Source: Synechococcaceae bacterium WB4_1_0192
Lineage (GTDB): Bacteria; Cyanobacteriota; Cyanobacteriia; PCC-6307; Cyanobiaceae
DNA length: 32,310 bases
Direction: 5' to 3'
NCBI GenBank assembly: GCA_009926195.1
Contig: RFPK01000001.1
Coordinates: 1-32,310 of the forward strand
Position numbers and translations under genes: made by a program. Below the pieces are notes generated by a model. That model was not told where the DNA came from. It was given only the letters and a program-made list of their open reading frames with translations, and did no database searches. Below, piece after piece: positions 24,381 through 32,310 of this stretch (the first letter of the stretch is position 1; every line of letters starts with the position of its first letter).

Positions 24381-25105
24381 AAGCGGAAATCCTCTCCGAG
24401 GTAGTGACGGCGAACCAACGGATCGCGGGCGATCTCCTCAGATTGGCCACTGGCCAGGATGCTTCCCTCGGTGAGAATGTAGGCACGGTCGGTGATGGAG
24501 AGCGTTTCACGCACGTTGTGATCCGTAATCAGAACACCCATGCCGCGCTGGCGTAGACCGGTGATCAGATCGCGTAGATCGGCGACTGCCAGGGGATCAA
24601 CCCCTGCAAAGGGTTCATCGAGCAACAAAAAGCGTGGGCCGTTTTCGCCAACGGCAAGGGCCCGGGCCACCTCGCAGCGGCGGCGCTCACCACCGGAAAG
24701 CTGATAGCCGCGGCGGTGAGCGAAGGCGCTGAGGTGAAATTCCTCAATCAGCACTTCGGTGCGTTCGCGCCGCCGTACCCGGTCCATGCCACTTTCCTGG
24801 AGGGCCAACCAAAGGTTCTCACGCACAGTGAGGCTGCGGAAAACGCTGGCTTCCTGGGGGAGGTAGCCGATGCCGAGGCGTGCCCGCTTGGGCATCGGCA
24901 GCGAAGCGACATCGAGATCGTTGAGAAGAACCGCACCACGATCAGGGCGGAGCAGGCCTGTCACCAGATTGAAGGTGGTGGTTTTACCTGCGCCATTAGG
25001 GCCGAGCAGACCGACCACCTCTCCGGGATTGAGGGTGAGGCTGACGTCCTTGACCAGCGGGCGACCGCCAATGGTGAGGGCGACGCGATCCAGCTCCAGG
25101 CTCAT
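24377..25105 (-). CDS. lptB: LPS export ABC transporter ATP-binding protein LptB
   Basis: A 242-residue cytoplasmic ATPase that powers removal of lipopolysaccharide from the inner membrane. Walker A LLGPNGAGKTTTFN (about residues 33-46), the ABC signature LSGGERRRCEVARAL, Walker B FLLLDEPFAGVDP and the switch histidine in LITDHNVRET are all present; the EPFAGVDP wording is typical of LptB. It overlaps lptA by four bases (ATGA) and lptF/G by four bases, so the three are translated together. Confidence 0.96.
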   Translation of the reverse strand: MSLELDRVALTIGGRPLVKDVSLTLNPGEVVGLLGPNGAGKTTTFNLVTGLLRPDRGAVLLNDLDVASLPMPKRARLGIGYLPQEASVFRSLTVRENLWLALQESGMDRVRRRERTEVLIEEFHLSAFAHRRGYQLSGGERRRCEVARALAVGENGPRFLLLDEPFAGVDPLAVADLRDLITGLRQRGMGVLITDHNVRETLSITDRAYILTEGSILASGQSEEIARDPLVRRHYLGEDFRL

Positions 25106-25737
25106 GGGACCACCGGTTGGGCAGGGGAAGCCTGCACGGGCTTGGGCGTGGTCGCCTTGTCCCCATCAGGGATACGTACCTGCATGAAGACCTGCTGTGC
25201 CTGGGGAGGAATCGCAATCAAGCGCTCGCTCTCGACCAGATAGATCACATGCTCGGCGCGCAGAAGATTGCCACCCTCCTGAACGATGTCCACGTCTCCG
25301 CTGAGGACCACGCGACCCTCGCGGCTGAAATACTGAGCCTGACGGGACGTGGCCACGACCCGCTCATCGGGATAAACGATGCGGACGTTACCGGTGGCGG
25401 TGATCACGCCGGTGAGTTGATCGGCCCGTTGCTGATCGGATTCGATCGTCACCATGCCAGTCCGGATGCGGACCGGCCCATGGACGGAGGCGCTGGAGGT
25501 AACGGGAACTGGGGTGGCCTCGGGAGTGTCTGGCGCCGGTGTGACGGGTAGCTCAACAGACTGTGCCGTGCTGAGGGCAGGCAGCTGAGCTTTCGCTGGC
25601 CCGCTCAGCGGTGTGCAAACCAGCCCGATGGCCAGCGATGCCAGTGTCGCCAGGTTCGGCAAGCGGCTGGTCGCCATGGAGGGGGTTGTGCTGGGTTGTG
25701 GCGCCAAACCCTCTGCCAGGCAATCGGTGCTGCTCAT
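25102..25737 (-). CDS. lptA: LptA/OstA-like periplasmic LPS transport protein
   Basis: A 211-residue exported protein with an N-terminal signal peptide (hydrophobic LATLASLAIGLVC before PAKA) and a beta-jellyroll OstA/LptA domain at about residues 89-182, with TGNVRIVYPDERVVATSRQA and LSGDVDIVQEGGNLLRAE as the typical GNV and DVxIxQ segments. It would bridge LPS from the inner to the outer membrane. ATG 25737 overlaps the upstream stop (ATGA); the inner ATG at 25677 (MATSRLPNLA) gives a more ordinary signal peptide and could be the true start. Confidence 0.88.
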   Translation of the reverse strand: MSSTDCLAEGLAPQPSTTPSMATSRLPNLATLASLAIGLVCTPLSGPAKAQLPALSTAQSVELPVTPAPDTPEATPVPVTSSASVHGPVRIRTGMVTIESDQQRADQLTGVITATGNVRIVYPDERVVATSRQAQYFSREGRVVLSGDVDIVQEGGNLLRAEHVIYLVESERLIAIPPQAQQVFMQVRIPDGDKATTPKPVQASPAQPVVP

Positions 25738-26096
25738 CGTATCGGTGCAGCGGTCGGGATCAGCTGCGGCAACGGCAGCGAATCAACGGTCTCACCCTGT
25801 TGCAGGGCGTGAAGGCGCAATGAGACCGTACGGCGCAGGTGCTGGATGTTGAGTCGGAACAGATCGGGTTCAAGTGGCTGGAGACGACCAAGGCCCTCAC
25901 CGAGCAGGATCGTTGCACCGCGAAGGTTGCCACGCTCCAGATGGATGTGGGCGACGGCAATCTGCAGGATGCCTTGAAGCCCACGACGGCAGGGGCCCTG
26001 GGTTTCATGCCAGAGCTCCTCGAATCCGTCGTGACAGGGATACCAACTGGCCTCGTTGAACAGGTGGACCGCTTGCCTGAAGCGGTCGTCGGCCAT
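25734..26096 (-). CDS. DUF309 family protein
   Basis: A 120-residue protein with the DUF309 signature HDGFEELWHETQG near residues 22-34, an all-helical fold with conserved His, Asp and Glu that may bind metal. Its function is unknown. ATG 26096 is preceded by GAGGAG nine bases upstream; a GTG at 26144 would add 16 poorly conserved residues and is the alternative. The stop overlaps the lptA ATG. The gene lies between typA and lptA in the same run. Confidence 0.85.
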   Translation of the reverse strand: MADDRFRQAVHLFNEASWYPCHDGFEELWHETQGPCRRGLQGILQIAVAHIHLERGNLRGATILLGEGLGRLQPLEPDLFRLNIQHLRRTVSLRLHALQQGETVDSLPLPQLIPTAAPIR

Positions 26097-26152
26097 GAGG
26101 GCGAGCTCCTCAGGGTCGTTGCCGCTGCTTGAGACCGATGGCACGCAGTTGA

Positions 26153-27731
26153 TCAGCGGCGGGCGGGCTTCTTGGCGGGAAGCTTGCGCAGGCGGATCGA
26201 CTCCGGCGTGACTTCCAGCATCTCGTCGGGGCCGATGTACTCCAGAGCGCGCTCCAGGGTCATCTGCATCGGCGCCTGCAGGGTGTCGAGTTCCTCAGCG
26301 CCGGCGGAGCGCATGTTGGTGAGCTGCTTGGTCTTGCAGACGTTGATCTCCAGATCCTGGGGACGGTTGTGCTCGCCGACGAGCATGCCCTTGTAGACCT
26401 TGGTGCCGGGGCTGATGAAGAACTGGCCACGATCCTCAGCGTTCTTGAGCGCATAAAAGGTGGCGGTGCCCTCCTCAAAGGCGATCAGCACACCGTTGCG
26501 GCGGGCATCGAACTCACCCTGCATCGGGCGGTAATCGAGGAAGGAGTGGCTCATGATCCCCTCGCCACGGGTGGCGCGGATGAACTCACCGCGGAAGCCG
26601 ATCAGACCGCGGGACGGCACCACGAACTCCAGCTGGGTGCGGCCGTCGTTGGTGTTCTCCATGTTCTGCATCTCGGCCTTGCGGATGCCGAGCTTCTCGA
26701 TGCAGGCGCCGACGGACTCCTCGGGTACGTCGAGCACCAGGGTCTCGAACGGCTCGGAGGGGGTGCCATCGATCGTGCGGAAGATCACCTGGGGCTGGCT
26801 CACCTGGAACTCATAGCCTTCGCGGCGCATGGTTTCGATCAGGATGCCCAGGTGCAGCTCGCCACGGCCGCTGACCGCCCAGCGATCGGGGGAATCCGTG
26901 TCCTCGACCCGCAGGGCCACGTTGGTGAGCAGCTCCTTGTTGAGGCGATCGCGCACCTGACGGCTGGTCACGAACTTGCCCTCCTTGCCCGCGAAGGGCG
27001 AGTCGTTGACCACGAAGGTCATCTGCAGGGTGGGTTCGTCCACCTTGATCAGCGGCAGCGCCTCCGGGTTGTCAGGGCAGGCAATGGTCTCACCGATGTT
27101 GACTTCATCGAAACCGGCCACGGCCACCAGATCACCGGCACGGGCCTCTTCGATCTCAACGCGCTGCAGACCCTGGAAACCGAGCAGCTTGCTGATGCGG
27201 CCGCTAGCCGCCCATGCCGCTGCCGAACAGGTAGGGGAAGTCGCACTGGTCGTCGTCGGCGCCCAGCTCGAGGAACAGGTCGAGCACCTTGTCGACGGCC
27301 TGCTCGGGGTCGACACGGGCACGGTCGATCTTGTTGACGAACACGATCGGACGCAGACCCTTCTCCAGGGCCTTCTTCAGCACGAAACGGGTCTGCGGCA
27401 TCGGACCCTCGTTGGCGTCGACGATCAGCAGACAGCCATCGACCATGCCCAGCACGCGCTCCACCTCGCCGCCGAAGTCGGCGTGTCCGGGGGTGTCGAC
27501 GATGTTGATGCGGATCCCCTCGTAGTCCACCGCGGTGTTCTTGGAGAGGATGGTGATGCCGCGCTCGCGCTCCAGGTCGTTGGAGTCCATCACACAGGTG
27601 GGCACCGCCTCGTTGTCGCGGAAGATGCCCGACTGGGCCAGCAGCGCATCCACCAGGGTGGTCTTGCCGTGGTCAACGTGGGCAATGATCGCGATATTGC
27701 GGATCGGTGTTCCCGGATGCGCGCCGCTCAT
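26153..27731 (-). pseudogene. typA: typA (BipA) translational GTPase, broken by internal deletion and frameshift
   Basis: TypA is a ribosome-associated GTPase of about 600 residues. The N-terminal part, from ATG 27731 (MSGAHPGTPIRNIAIIAHVD), carries the full G domain (HVDHGKTT, DTPGHADFGGEVERV, NKIDRA) and ends at FGSGMGG followed by TAG (27206-27204). The C-terminal part resumes in another frame at RISKLLGFQGLQRVEIEEA and runs to the normal end (RLRKLPAKKPARR). The segment that normally lies between, about 80 residues covering the linker and the start of domain II, is absent from the DNA. Everything else is well preserved, so the lesion is recent or an assembly error. The product would be a 175-residue G-domain fragment. 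Confidence 0.88.
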
Positions 27732-28086
27732 GAAGGAAGGGTTGGGGTAATTCGGTCGGGGCACGCCGCAGCTGGGGGCTGGTGGCCGCAACGGGCAGCG
27801 CGGGGCTGGCGTTGGCGTGGGAGCAGTGGTGATTCCCTGGAGCTGATCGGGCCGGAGCCGGATACAGCCATGGTCTGCGGCATGGGCCGAGGAGCACTGG
27901 CTCAGCGGCATCACGTCAACAGCGCCTCGACATCGGTGAGGCGGTCCTTAAGGACTGCTGGCTCAGAAAAGAGGAGCCAAAGTCTTTGAAACGGCCAGGG
28001 TGAGACCGTCGATCCCTACGGTGCGTGAAGGGATGCTATCGCAAGCCGGTCGAGTTCCCGAAGCGTGCTGTGCGCTGCCGCACCCC
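27732..28086. other. Gene-free stretch between typA and the U32 gene
   Basis: This 355-base spacer holds the leader and promoter region of typA (minus) and the tail of the U32 gene. I found no tRNA and no conserved small frame. It contains a dense group of inverted repeats at 27944-28022. No clear -10/-35 pair could be identified on either strand. Confidence 0.5.
27944..28022. repeat. Cluster of inverted repeats upstream of typA
   Basis: Three separate hairpins lie close together: the perfect 12-base palindrome GTCCTTAAGGAC (27944-27955); TGGCTC/GAGCCA (27959-27964 with 27974-27979); and ACCGT/ACGGT (28005-28009 with 28018-28022). CAAAG/CTTTG (27978-27982 with 27984-27988) overlaps the second. 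They could be a leader structure, protein binding sites or a small RNA. Confidence 0.45.
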
Positions 28087-30645
28087 TCAGCGCTTCTGCA
28101 CCAGGGTGCCCCGGGTCACGCCAAGGCGGCTGTCGAGCTGTTCCTGCTGCCAGACCTGGCGGCCGCTGACCTCACCGACCAGGGCGCGACGGTAGAGATC
28201 GAGGCGTCGCAGGCTGTCGGATCCGTTCTCCTGCAGCAACTCCAGGCGGAAGTGGCGCACGCCGGCCGCCAGGAAGGCCGGAATCGCCTCGGCGGCCGTC
28301 TGGGCGCGGCCGTTGAACAGGGTGTTGCGGCAACCCAGGTCGGCGCGCAGCGGATGCTCGGCACCGCTGCGATCGCGCAGCAGCACCGTGTGCTGCTCGC
28401 AGGGGCGGCCGCAATCGGTGTGGTCGTGGCCGTCGGAAAGGAAGGCGCAGAACAGGCAGTGCTCCATGTGGAACAGGGGCATGTGCTGGTGCAGGGTGAC
28501 CTCCACCGACCCGGGCGGGCAGCCATCCACCAGGGCGAGCAGCTGATCGAGGGCCAGGTCGTAGCTGGCGGTGATCCGCTCCAGCCCCCAGCGCTGCAGG
28601 AACCAGCGAGCGGTGAGCGGATTGGCCACGTTCAGGGAGAAATCAGCCAGGCACGGCGCCAGGGGTGTGAGCCGTTCGAGTTGATCGGCATTGCGCACCA
28701 GGTAGCCGTCAGGGTCAGCCCGCAGCAACGGCTCCAGACTCCAGGCCTCATCTGGACGCACGATGCGTTGGCCCGCCAGCCAGATCCCACCGGGCCAGGC
28801 CCCGCGGCCGAGGGCTACGGCCTGGCGTAGCTCAGCGGGGTTCTCCAGATCGGCGATCACGCGATGGACGGGCTGATCGCGCAGGGCCTGCAGCTGCTCA
28901 AGGCTGCGCACCAGCACGCTCAGTTGGGTCTGCTGCGGCAAAGACGGCGGATCTGGCGATCCCTGCCAGACGACCGAGACGGGATCGGCAGGGCTGTCGC
29001 CAGCGCCGTGGCAGGTAGATCGATCCGGCGATGGCACCAGCTGCGCGGCGACGGCCTGATCGAGCAGATCCACCAGCTCCCGCCGCAGCCGGTTCAGGGC
29101 CGCCACCGGCAGGAACAGATCGGGAGCCAGATCCAGCTCCAGATCACCCAGCTGCCAGGCCGTGCCACCGAGGCGTCCGAGCTGCTGACGCAGCCGATCG
29201 GCATCGAGGCCGGCGGACCGGGAGGGCTGCAGCAGCTGGGTGGATCGCACGCACCAGGGACCTCCGACGAGACCAGCCAGCGACGCCACCTGCAGCTGCA
29301 GGGGCTGTCCATCAGCACCGCTGACGCGCAGATCGAGCAGGCGGGCACGCTCGGGCACCGGCCGATCGACCAGGCGCTGCAGGCGTTTCTCCAGCTGGGG
29401 ATCGCTGGTGAGCCAGCAGGGGCTGCCGCGGCGCAGGCCGCGCAGATCCACCCGAGCGGGCCCGAGCCGGAGGGCCTGAAGACCACCGGGTCGGGATTCG
29501 ACCCGCATCAACCGACCGCCCACCTCCCGGGGCGGCAGCAGCGGATCGGAGCTGGGCACCTCCAGCACCACCCCATCACCGGGCCTGAGCTCGGCGCTGC
29601 TGCGCAACAGCAGCCAATCGCCGGACTCCAGGCGCTCCAGGCGGCCAAGCCAGGGGCCGCGCTTCTTGCTCCACCGACCCTGCACCAGGCGGCGATGGTT
29701 CACACCCTCCAGCCAGCCGGTGTGGAGGCCACGCGAAAAACTCAGCTCGAGCTGGCGGCGCAGCCGGGCGGGATCCAGAGGTTCCGGGACCGGGGCGGAG
29801 CTGGCTGGGGTGTCAGCCGGAGCACGCAGCTGATCCAGTCCCTTGCGGTAGGCCTCGGTGACGGCCGCCACGTAGCTGGCCTCCTTCAGGCGGCCCTCGA
29901 TCTTGAGGCTGGCCACCCCCACCTCGTGCAGCTGCGGCAGAAGCTCCCAGGCCGCCAGGTCCTGCGGGGACAGGAGATAGCGCTGTTCACCGAGATCGCG
30001 CTCCTCACCATCGACGATCAGCTGGTAGGGCAGGCGACAGGCCTGGGCGCACTCGCCACGGTTGGCACTGCGCTGGCCAAGGGCCTCACTGGTGAGGCAC
30101 TGCCCGGAGTAGGCCACGCAGAGGGCGCCGTGCACGAACACCTCCAGCGGCATCGCCAGGCCACGGCGCTGCAGCTGCTGCTGGATGCGGGCCAGATCGC
30201 GCAGGGTGAGCTCCCGGGCGAGAACCACCCGCTCACAGCCGAGTTCAGCTGCCATCGCCACCCCTGCCGCACTGGTGATCGACATCTGGGTGGAGCCGTG
30301 CAGCGCCAATCCCGGTGTGACCTCCCGAGCGAGCAGCGCCAGGCCGATGTCCTGGACGATCAGGGCATCGACTCCGGCGGCCTGGGCCTGGCGCAGCAAC
30401 ACGGCGGCCTGCTCCAGCTCATCGGCGAACACCAGCACGTTGAGGGTGAGAAAACCCCGCACGCCACGGGCGTGCAGCCAGGCCATCACCTCCGGCAGAT
30501 CCTCGCGGCTGAAGTTCTCCGCACGCAGGCGAGCGTTGAAGCTCTCCACCCCGAAGTAGACGGCATCAGCGCCATTGGCAACGGCTGCGCGCAACGACGA
30601 CCAGCAGCCGGCCGGCGCCAGCAGTTCCGGCAGGGGATGGGCCAT
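28087..30645 (-). CDS. U32 peptidase-family protein (RlhA-like, long form), probable 23S rRNA hydroxylation factor
   Basis: An 852-residue protein. The N-terminal U32 domain (ELLAPAGCWSSLRAAVANGADAVYFG) has the four conserved cysteines Cys176, Cys183, Cys199 and Cys203 (LCVAYSGQC, ECAQAC). Despite the peptidase name, this family includes RlhA, which hydroxylates C2501 of 23S rRNA, and TrhP for tRNA. A central DUF3656-like region follows. The C-terminal part, from about residue 718, holds a second cysteine/histidine group (HMEHCLFCAFLS, DCGRPCEQH, LGCRNTLFN), as in the longer U32 proteins. No signal peptide is seen. It starts on the stop of vanY (TGATG), so translation is coupled. Confidence 0.88.
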   Translation of the reverse strand: MAHPLPELLAPAGCWSSLRAAVANGADAVYFGVESFNARLRAENFSREDLPEVMAWLHARGVRGFLTLNVLVFADELEQAAVLLRQAQAAGVDALIVQDIGLALLAREVTPGLALHGSTQMSITSAAGVAMAAELGCERVVLARELTLRDLARIQQQLQRRGLAMPLEVFVHGALCVAYSGQCLTSEALGQRSANRGECAQACRLPYQLIVDGEERDLGEQRYLLSPQDLAAWELLPQLHEVGVASLKIEGRLKEASYVAAVTEAYRKGLDQLRAPADTPASSAPVPEPLDPARLRRQLELSFSRGLHTGWLEGVNHRRLVQGRWSKKRGPWLGRLERLESGDWLLLRSSAELRPGDGVVLEVPSSDPLLPPREVGGRLMRVESRPGGLQALRLGPARVDLRGLRRGSPCWLTSDPQLEKRLQRLVDRPVPERARLLDLRVSGADGQPLQLQVASLAGLVGGPWCVRSTQLLQPSRSAGLDADRLRQQLGRLGGTAWQLGDLELDLAPDLFLPVAALNRLRRELVDLLDQAVAAQLVPSPDRSTCHGAGDSPADPVSVVWQGSPDPPSLPQQTQLSVLVRSLEQLQALRDQPVHRVIADLENPAELRQAVALGRGAWPGGIWLAGQRIVRPDEAWSLEPLLRADPDGYLVRNADQLERLTPLAPCLADFSLNVANPLTARWFLQRWGLERITASYDLALDQLLALVDGCPPGSVEVTLHQHMPLFHMEHCLFCAFLSDGHDHTDCGRPCEQHTVLLRDRSGAEHPLRADLGCRNTLFNGRAQTAAEAIPAFLAAGVRHFRLELLQENGSDSLRRLDLYRRALVGEVSGRQVWQQEQLDSRLGVTRGTLVQKR

Positions 30646-31421
30646 CAGCGCTCGAATGCCTGGGCTGACGCGAAGGTTTTCAGCGCATCGGCACTGCCCT
30701 CAAAGCGCCAGTGCCAGGGCTCGTAGCTCACCCCCTGGCGGTTGCCCTGGGGAAAGGAGAGGTGGAAGTGGAAGCGGTTGGCATTGGCCTTCAGCCAGGT
30801 GTAGGCAGCGGTGCGCTCAAACGCGGAGGACAAGTTGGCGGCAGGATCACGGCCATCACCGAGGTCGACGGCATAGCCGGTGCTGTGCTCCGAGAAACCC
30901 GGCGGAGCGCTGACACGGGCCCGCTCGACCGCGCTCTGGTTGCGCTCCGACTTCACATCAAAGAACAGTCGTTTCTGCAGGGCGATCGAACGGAAGGCAC
31001 TGAGCACCCGGATCTCAACCCCATCGGCTGCGGCAGCGGATTGAAGGGCCAGAAGGGCACTGGCGGCGTCGCGATGCAACACGACACCCGGAGCGACCTC
31101 CTGCAGAGAGGTGGCAGGTGCTTCGGGATAGGGGAAATGGCCGAGCAGGCGACCATCAAGGCTGAGACGAGCGCTCAACCCCTGAACCGGCGGCGGAGCG
31201 AGCACGCGGCGAAGGGGCTTGGCAAAGATCAGGGCCAGGGCGCCGGCGCTGAACAACACGGCGCCGCCGCCGGCCAGGGCCATGCGCCAGCTGCGGCGGG
31301 GCCGCAGGGCCGGCGAGAGGGTGCGCTTAGCCAGGGGAATCTCATCCCGCAGGCTGGGGCGCTCAGAAGCGAAGCGCACCGCTGCGCGGGAACCCGTGGC
31401 AGGCCGACCGGCGCTAGGCAA
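30645..31421 (-). CDS. D-alanyl-D-alanine carboxypeptidase, VanY/M15B family, membrane anchored
   Basis: A zinc peptidase acting on peptidoglycan stems. The metal-binding motif SEHSTGYAVDLGD (SxHxxGxAxD) and the C-terminal EPWHWR are present, with SAFRS ahead of them. A hydrophobic anchor (MALAGGGAVLFSAGALALIF) precedes the catalytic domain, giving a cytoplasmic arginine-rich N-terminus and a periplasmic enzyme. The start is uncertain: the frame opens with GTG 31493, but TTG 31421 has GGAG seven bases upstream and is chosen; GTG 31379 is also possible. It is divergent from chlP and overlaps the U32 gene by one base. Confidence 0.88.
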   Translation of the reverse strand: MPSAGRPATGSRAAVRFASERPSLRDEIPLAKRTLSPALRPRRSWRMALAGGGAVLFSAGALALIFAKPLRRVLAPPPVQGLSARLSLDGRLLGHFPYPEAPATSLQEVAPGVVLHRDAASALLALQSAAAADGVEIRVLSAFRSIALQKRLFFDVKSERNQSAVERARVSAPPGFSEHSTGYAVDLGDGRDPAANLSSAFERTAAYTWLKANANRFHFHLSFPQGNRQGVSYEPWHWRFEGSADALKTFASAQAFER

Positions 31422-31510
31422 GCGAAAACTCCGCAGGCGGCTGGAACAGGTCGATGCTAGGGGGGTGGCCGTCACGCACCAGCGATGACCCACGCAGCGG
31501 TGTTAGCTTC

Positions 31511-31534
31511 GCCGCCAACATCCTTCTGGCGGAG
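31511..31534 (+). promoter_or_regulatory. Hairpin covering the likely ribosome binding site of chlP
   Basis: CCGCC (31512-31516) can pair with GGCGG (31528-31532) around an 11-base loop. The only Shine-Dalgarno-like GGAG (31531-31534) lies at the edge of this stem, 11 bases before the chlP ATG. It might tune translation; evidence is pairing only. Confidence 0.35.
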
Positions 31535-31545
31535 CGGGTTTCAAG

Positions 31546-32310
31546 ATGTTGCGAGTCGCGGTGGTGGGCGGCGGCCCGAGCGGATCCTGTGCTGCTGAAG
31601 TGCTGGCCAAGGCCGGCATCGAAACCTGGATCTTCGAGCGCAAGCTGGATAACGCCAAGCCCTGTGGCGGCGCCATCCCGTTGTGCATGGTGTCCGAGTT
31701 CGACCTGCCCGAGTCGATCATCGACCGCAAGGTGCGCAACATGAAGATGATCTCCCCCTCCAATCGCGAGGTGGACATCAATCTGGAGAACGAGAACGAA
31801 TACATCGGCATGTGCCGCCGTGAGGTCATGGATGCCTTCCTTCGCAACCGTGCTGCCGAGCTGGGCGCCAATCTGGTGAACGGCCTGGTCACAAAGATCG
31901 ATACCGGCACCAACCGCCAGGGCCCCTACACCCTGACCTACTCCGACTACAGCGGCGGAGAGGCCACCGGCGAGACCAAGACCCTGGAGGTCGACCTGAT
32001 CATCGGCGCTGATGGCGCCAACAGCCGCGTTGCCAAGGCCATGGATGCAGGCGATTACAACGTGGCCATTGCCTTCCAGGAGCGCATCAAATTGCCGCCG
32101 GAAGAGATGAAGTATTACGAAAGCCTGGCTGAGATGTATGTCGGCACCGATGTCTCGCCTGACTTCTACGCCTGGGTCTTCCCCAAGTACGACCACGTGG
32201 CCGTCGGCACCGGCACGATGCAGGAAAATCAGGCCCTGATCAAGAGCCTCCAGGAGGGCATCCGTGAGCGTGCCAAGAAGCGCCTGGTCAATGGGGAAGT
32301 GATCAAGGTC
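31546..32310 (+). CDS. chlP: Geranylgeranyl reductase ChlP (N-terminal part, runs off the right edge)
   Basis: The first 255 codons are present and open to the edge. ChlP reduces geranylgeranyl groups to phytyl for chlorophyll and tocopherol, using NADPH and FAD. The FAD-binding VAVVGGGPSGSCAAEVLAKA begins at residue 4, followed by KPCGGAIPLCM, CRREVMDAFLRNRAAELGA and DLIIGADGANSRVAKAM, the second FAD contact. The cofactor and substrate regions seen are intact. The ATG at 31546 begins the conserved protein. Divergent from vanY. Confidence 0.96.
   Translation, partial: MLRVAVVGGGPSGSCAAEVLAKAGIETWIFERKLDNAKPCGGAIPLCMVSEFDLPESIIDRKVRNMKMISPSNREVDINLENENEYIGMCRREVMDAFLRNRAAELGANLVNGLVTKIDTGTNRQGPYTLTYSDYSGGEATGETKTLEVDLIIGADGANSRVAKAMDAGDYNVAIAFQERIKLPPEEMKYYESLAEMYVGTDVSPDFYAWVFPKYDHVAVGTGTMQENQALIKSLQEGIRERAKKRLVNGEVIKV

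Noticed and set aside
27197..27208. Overlapping GCGGCCGC and GCTAGC at the typA junction, which are common cloning sites, hinting at a construct.
   Set aside because: GCGGCCGC also occurs elsewhere in this GC-rich window (for example near 13235, 21236 and 28404), and GGCCGC is expected from the native GR codons, so chance is sufficient.
26153..27731. Programmed frameshifting as the explanation for split typA.
   Set aside because: A slip of one base would not restore the missing segment of about 80 residues, and no slippery heptamer is seen at the junction.
27930..28080. Possible tRNA in the spacer upstream of typA.
   Set aside because: No TTCRANY T-loop, anticodon stem or acceptor pairing could be assembled on either strand.
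2597..28376. HIP1 sites (GCGATCGC) at 2597, 13035, 13149, 14743, 26945 and 28369.
   Set aside because: Six sites in 32 kb is far below the density in HIP1-rich cyanobacteria and most fall in ordinary coding sequence, so no special structure is claimed.
28864..30726. Plus-strand frame of 620 codons opposite the U32 gene.
   Set aside because: Its sequence is Gln/Arg/Gly-rich without any domain and mirrors the U32 coding frame, typical of GC-rich antisense frames.

Overview
The window reads as a piece of core chromosome from a high-GC picocyanobacterium of the Synechococcus/Cyanobium type. The pointers are two high-light-inducible (Hli) proteins, geranylgeranyl reductase ChlP, glutamyl-tRNA reductase HemA, a class II fructose-1,6/sedoheptulose-1,7-bisphosphatase (GlpX), System II cytochrome c biogenesis (CcsA) and a gene order (rpe, glpX, hemA, glgC, gnd, pgl, ilvD) that I recall as typical of marine and brackish picocyanobacteria. 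The lineage is inferred from gene content; no rRNA or tRNA gene was found. No phage, IS element, CRISPR array or plasmid-like module is visible.

Layout. 1-6200: the end of an alpha/beta hydrolase, two tandem hli genes, a large P-type ATPase with Na,K-ATPase-like membrane motifs, an APC permease, a small conserved protein and a 2-Cys peroxiredoxin. 6245-8170 (minus): purS, purQ and a Tat-type LD-carboxypeptidase. 8577-10540 (minus): a cobalamin riboswitch in front of hupE and cobW, a likely cobalt uptake/insertion unit, preceded by a secreted pentapeptide-repeat protein. 11240-13997 (plus): a uracil phosphoribosyltransferase-like protein with an altered PRPP loop, a small membrane-anchored protein and ilvD. 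14029-21180 (minus): gnd, pgl, a CIA30-family protein and a small hypothetical, plus glgC, hemA and glpX. 21361-22044 (plus): rpe. 22203-27731 (minus): a tightly packed run typA (broken), DUF309, lptA, lptB, lptF/G, ccsA. 28087-31421 (minus): vanY and a long U32 peptidase-family protein. 31546-end (plus): the start of chlP.

How the genes work together. glgC, gnd, pgl, glpX and rpe cover glycogen synthesis, the oxidative pentose phosphate pathway and the Calvin cycle, the day/night carbon switch of a phototroph. hemA, chlP and hli belong to pigment supply and protection. lptA, lptB and lptF/G are part of the lipopolysaccharide export machine.

The most notable observations are a typA reading frame that lacks an internal stretch (about 80 codons by family comparison) and changes frame at the junction; the riboswitch-hupE-cobW unit; a P-type ATPase with PEGLL and DLGTD motifs; a uracil phosphoribosyltransferase homologue without the acidic PRPP-loop residue; and a small gene that may carry a one-base loss in a C run. 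I did not find evidence for an undescribed multi-gene system.
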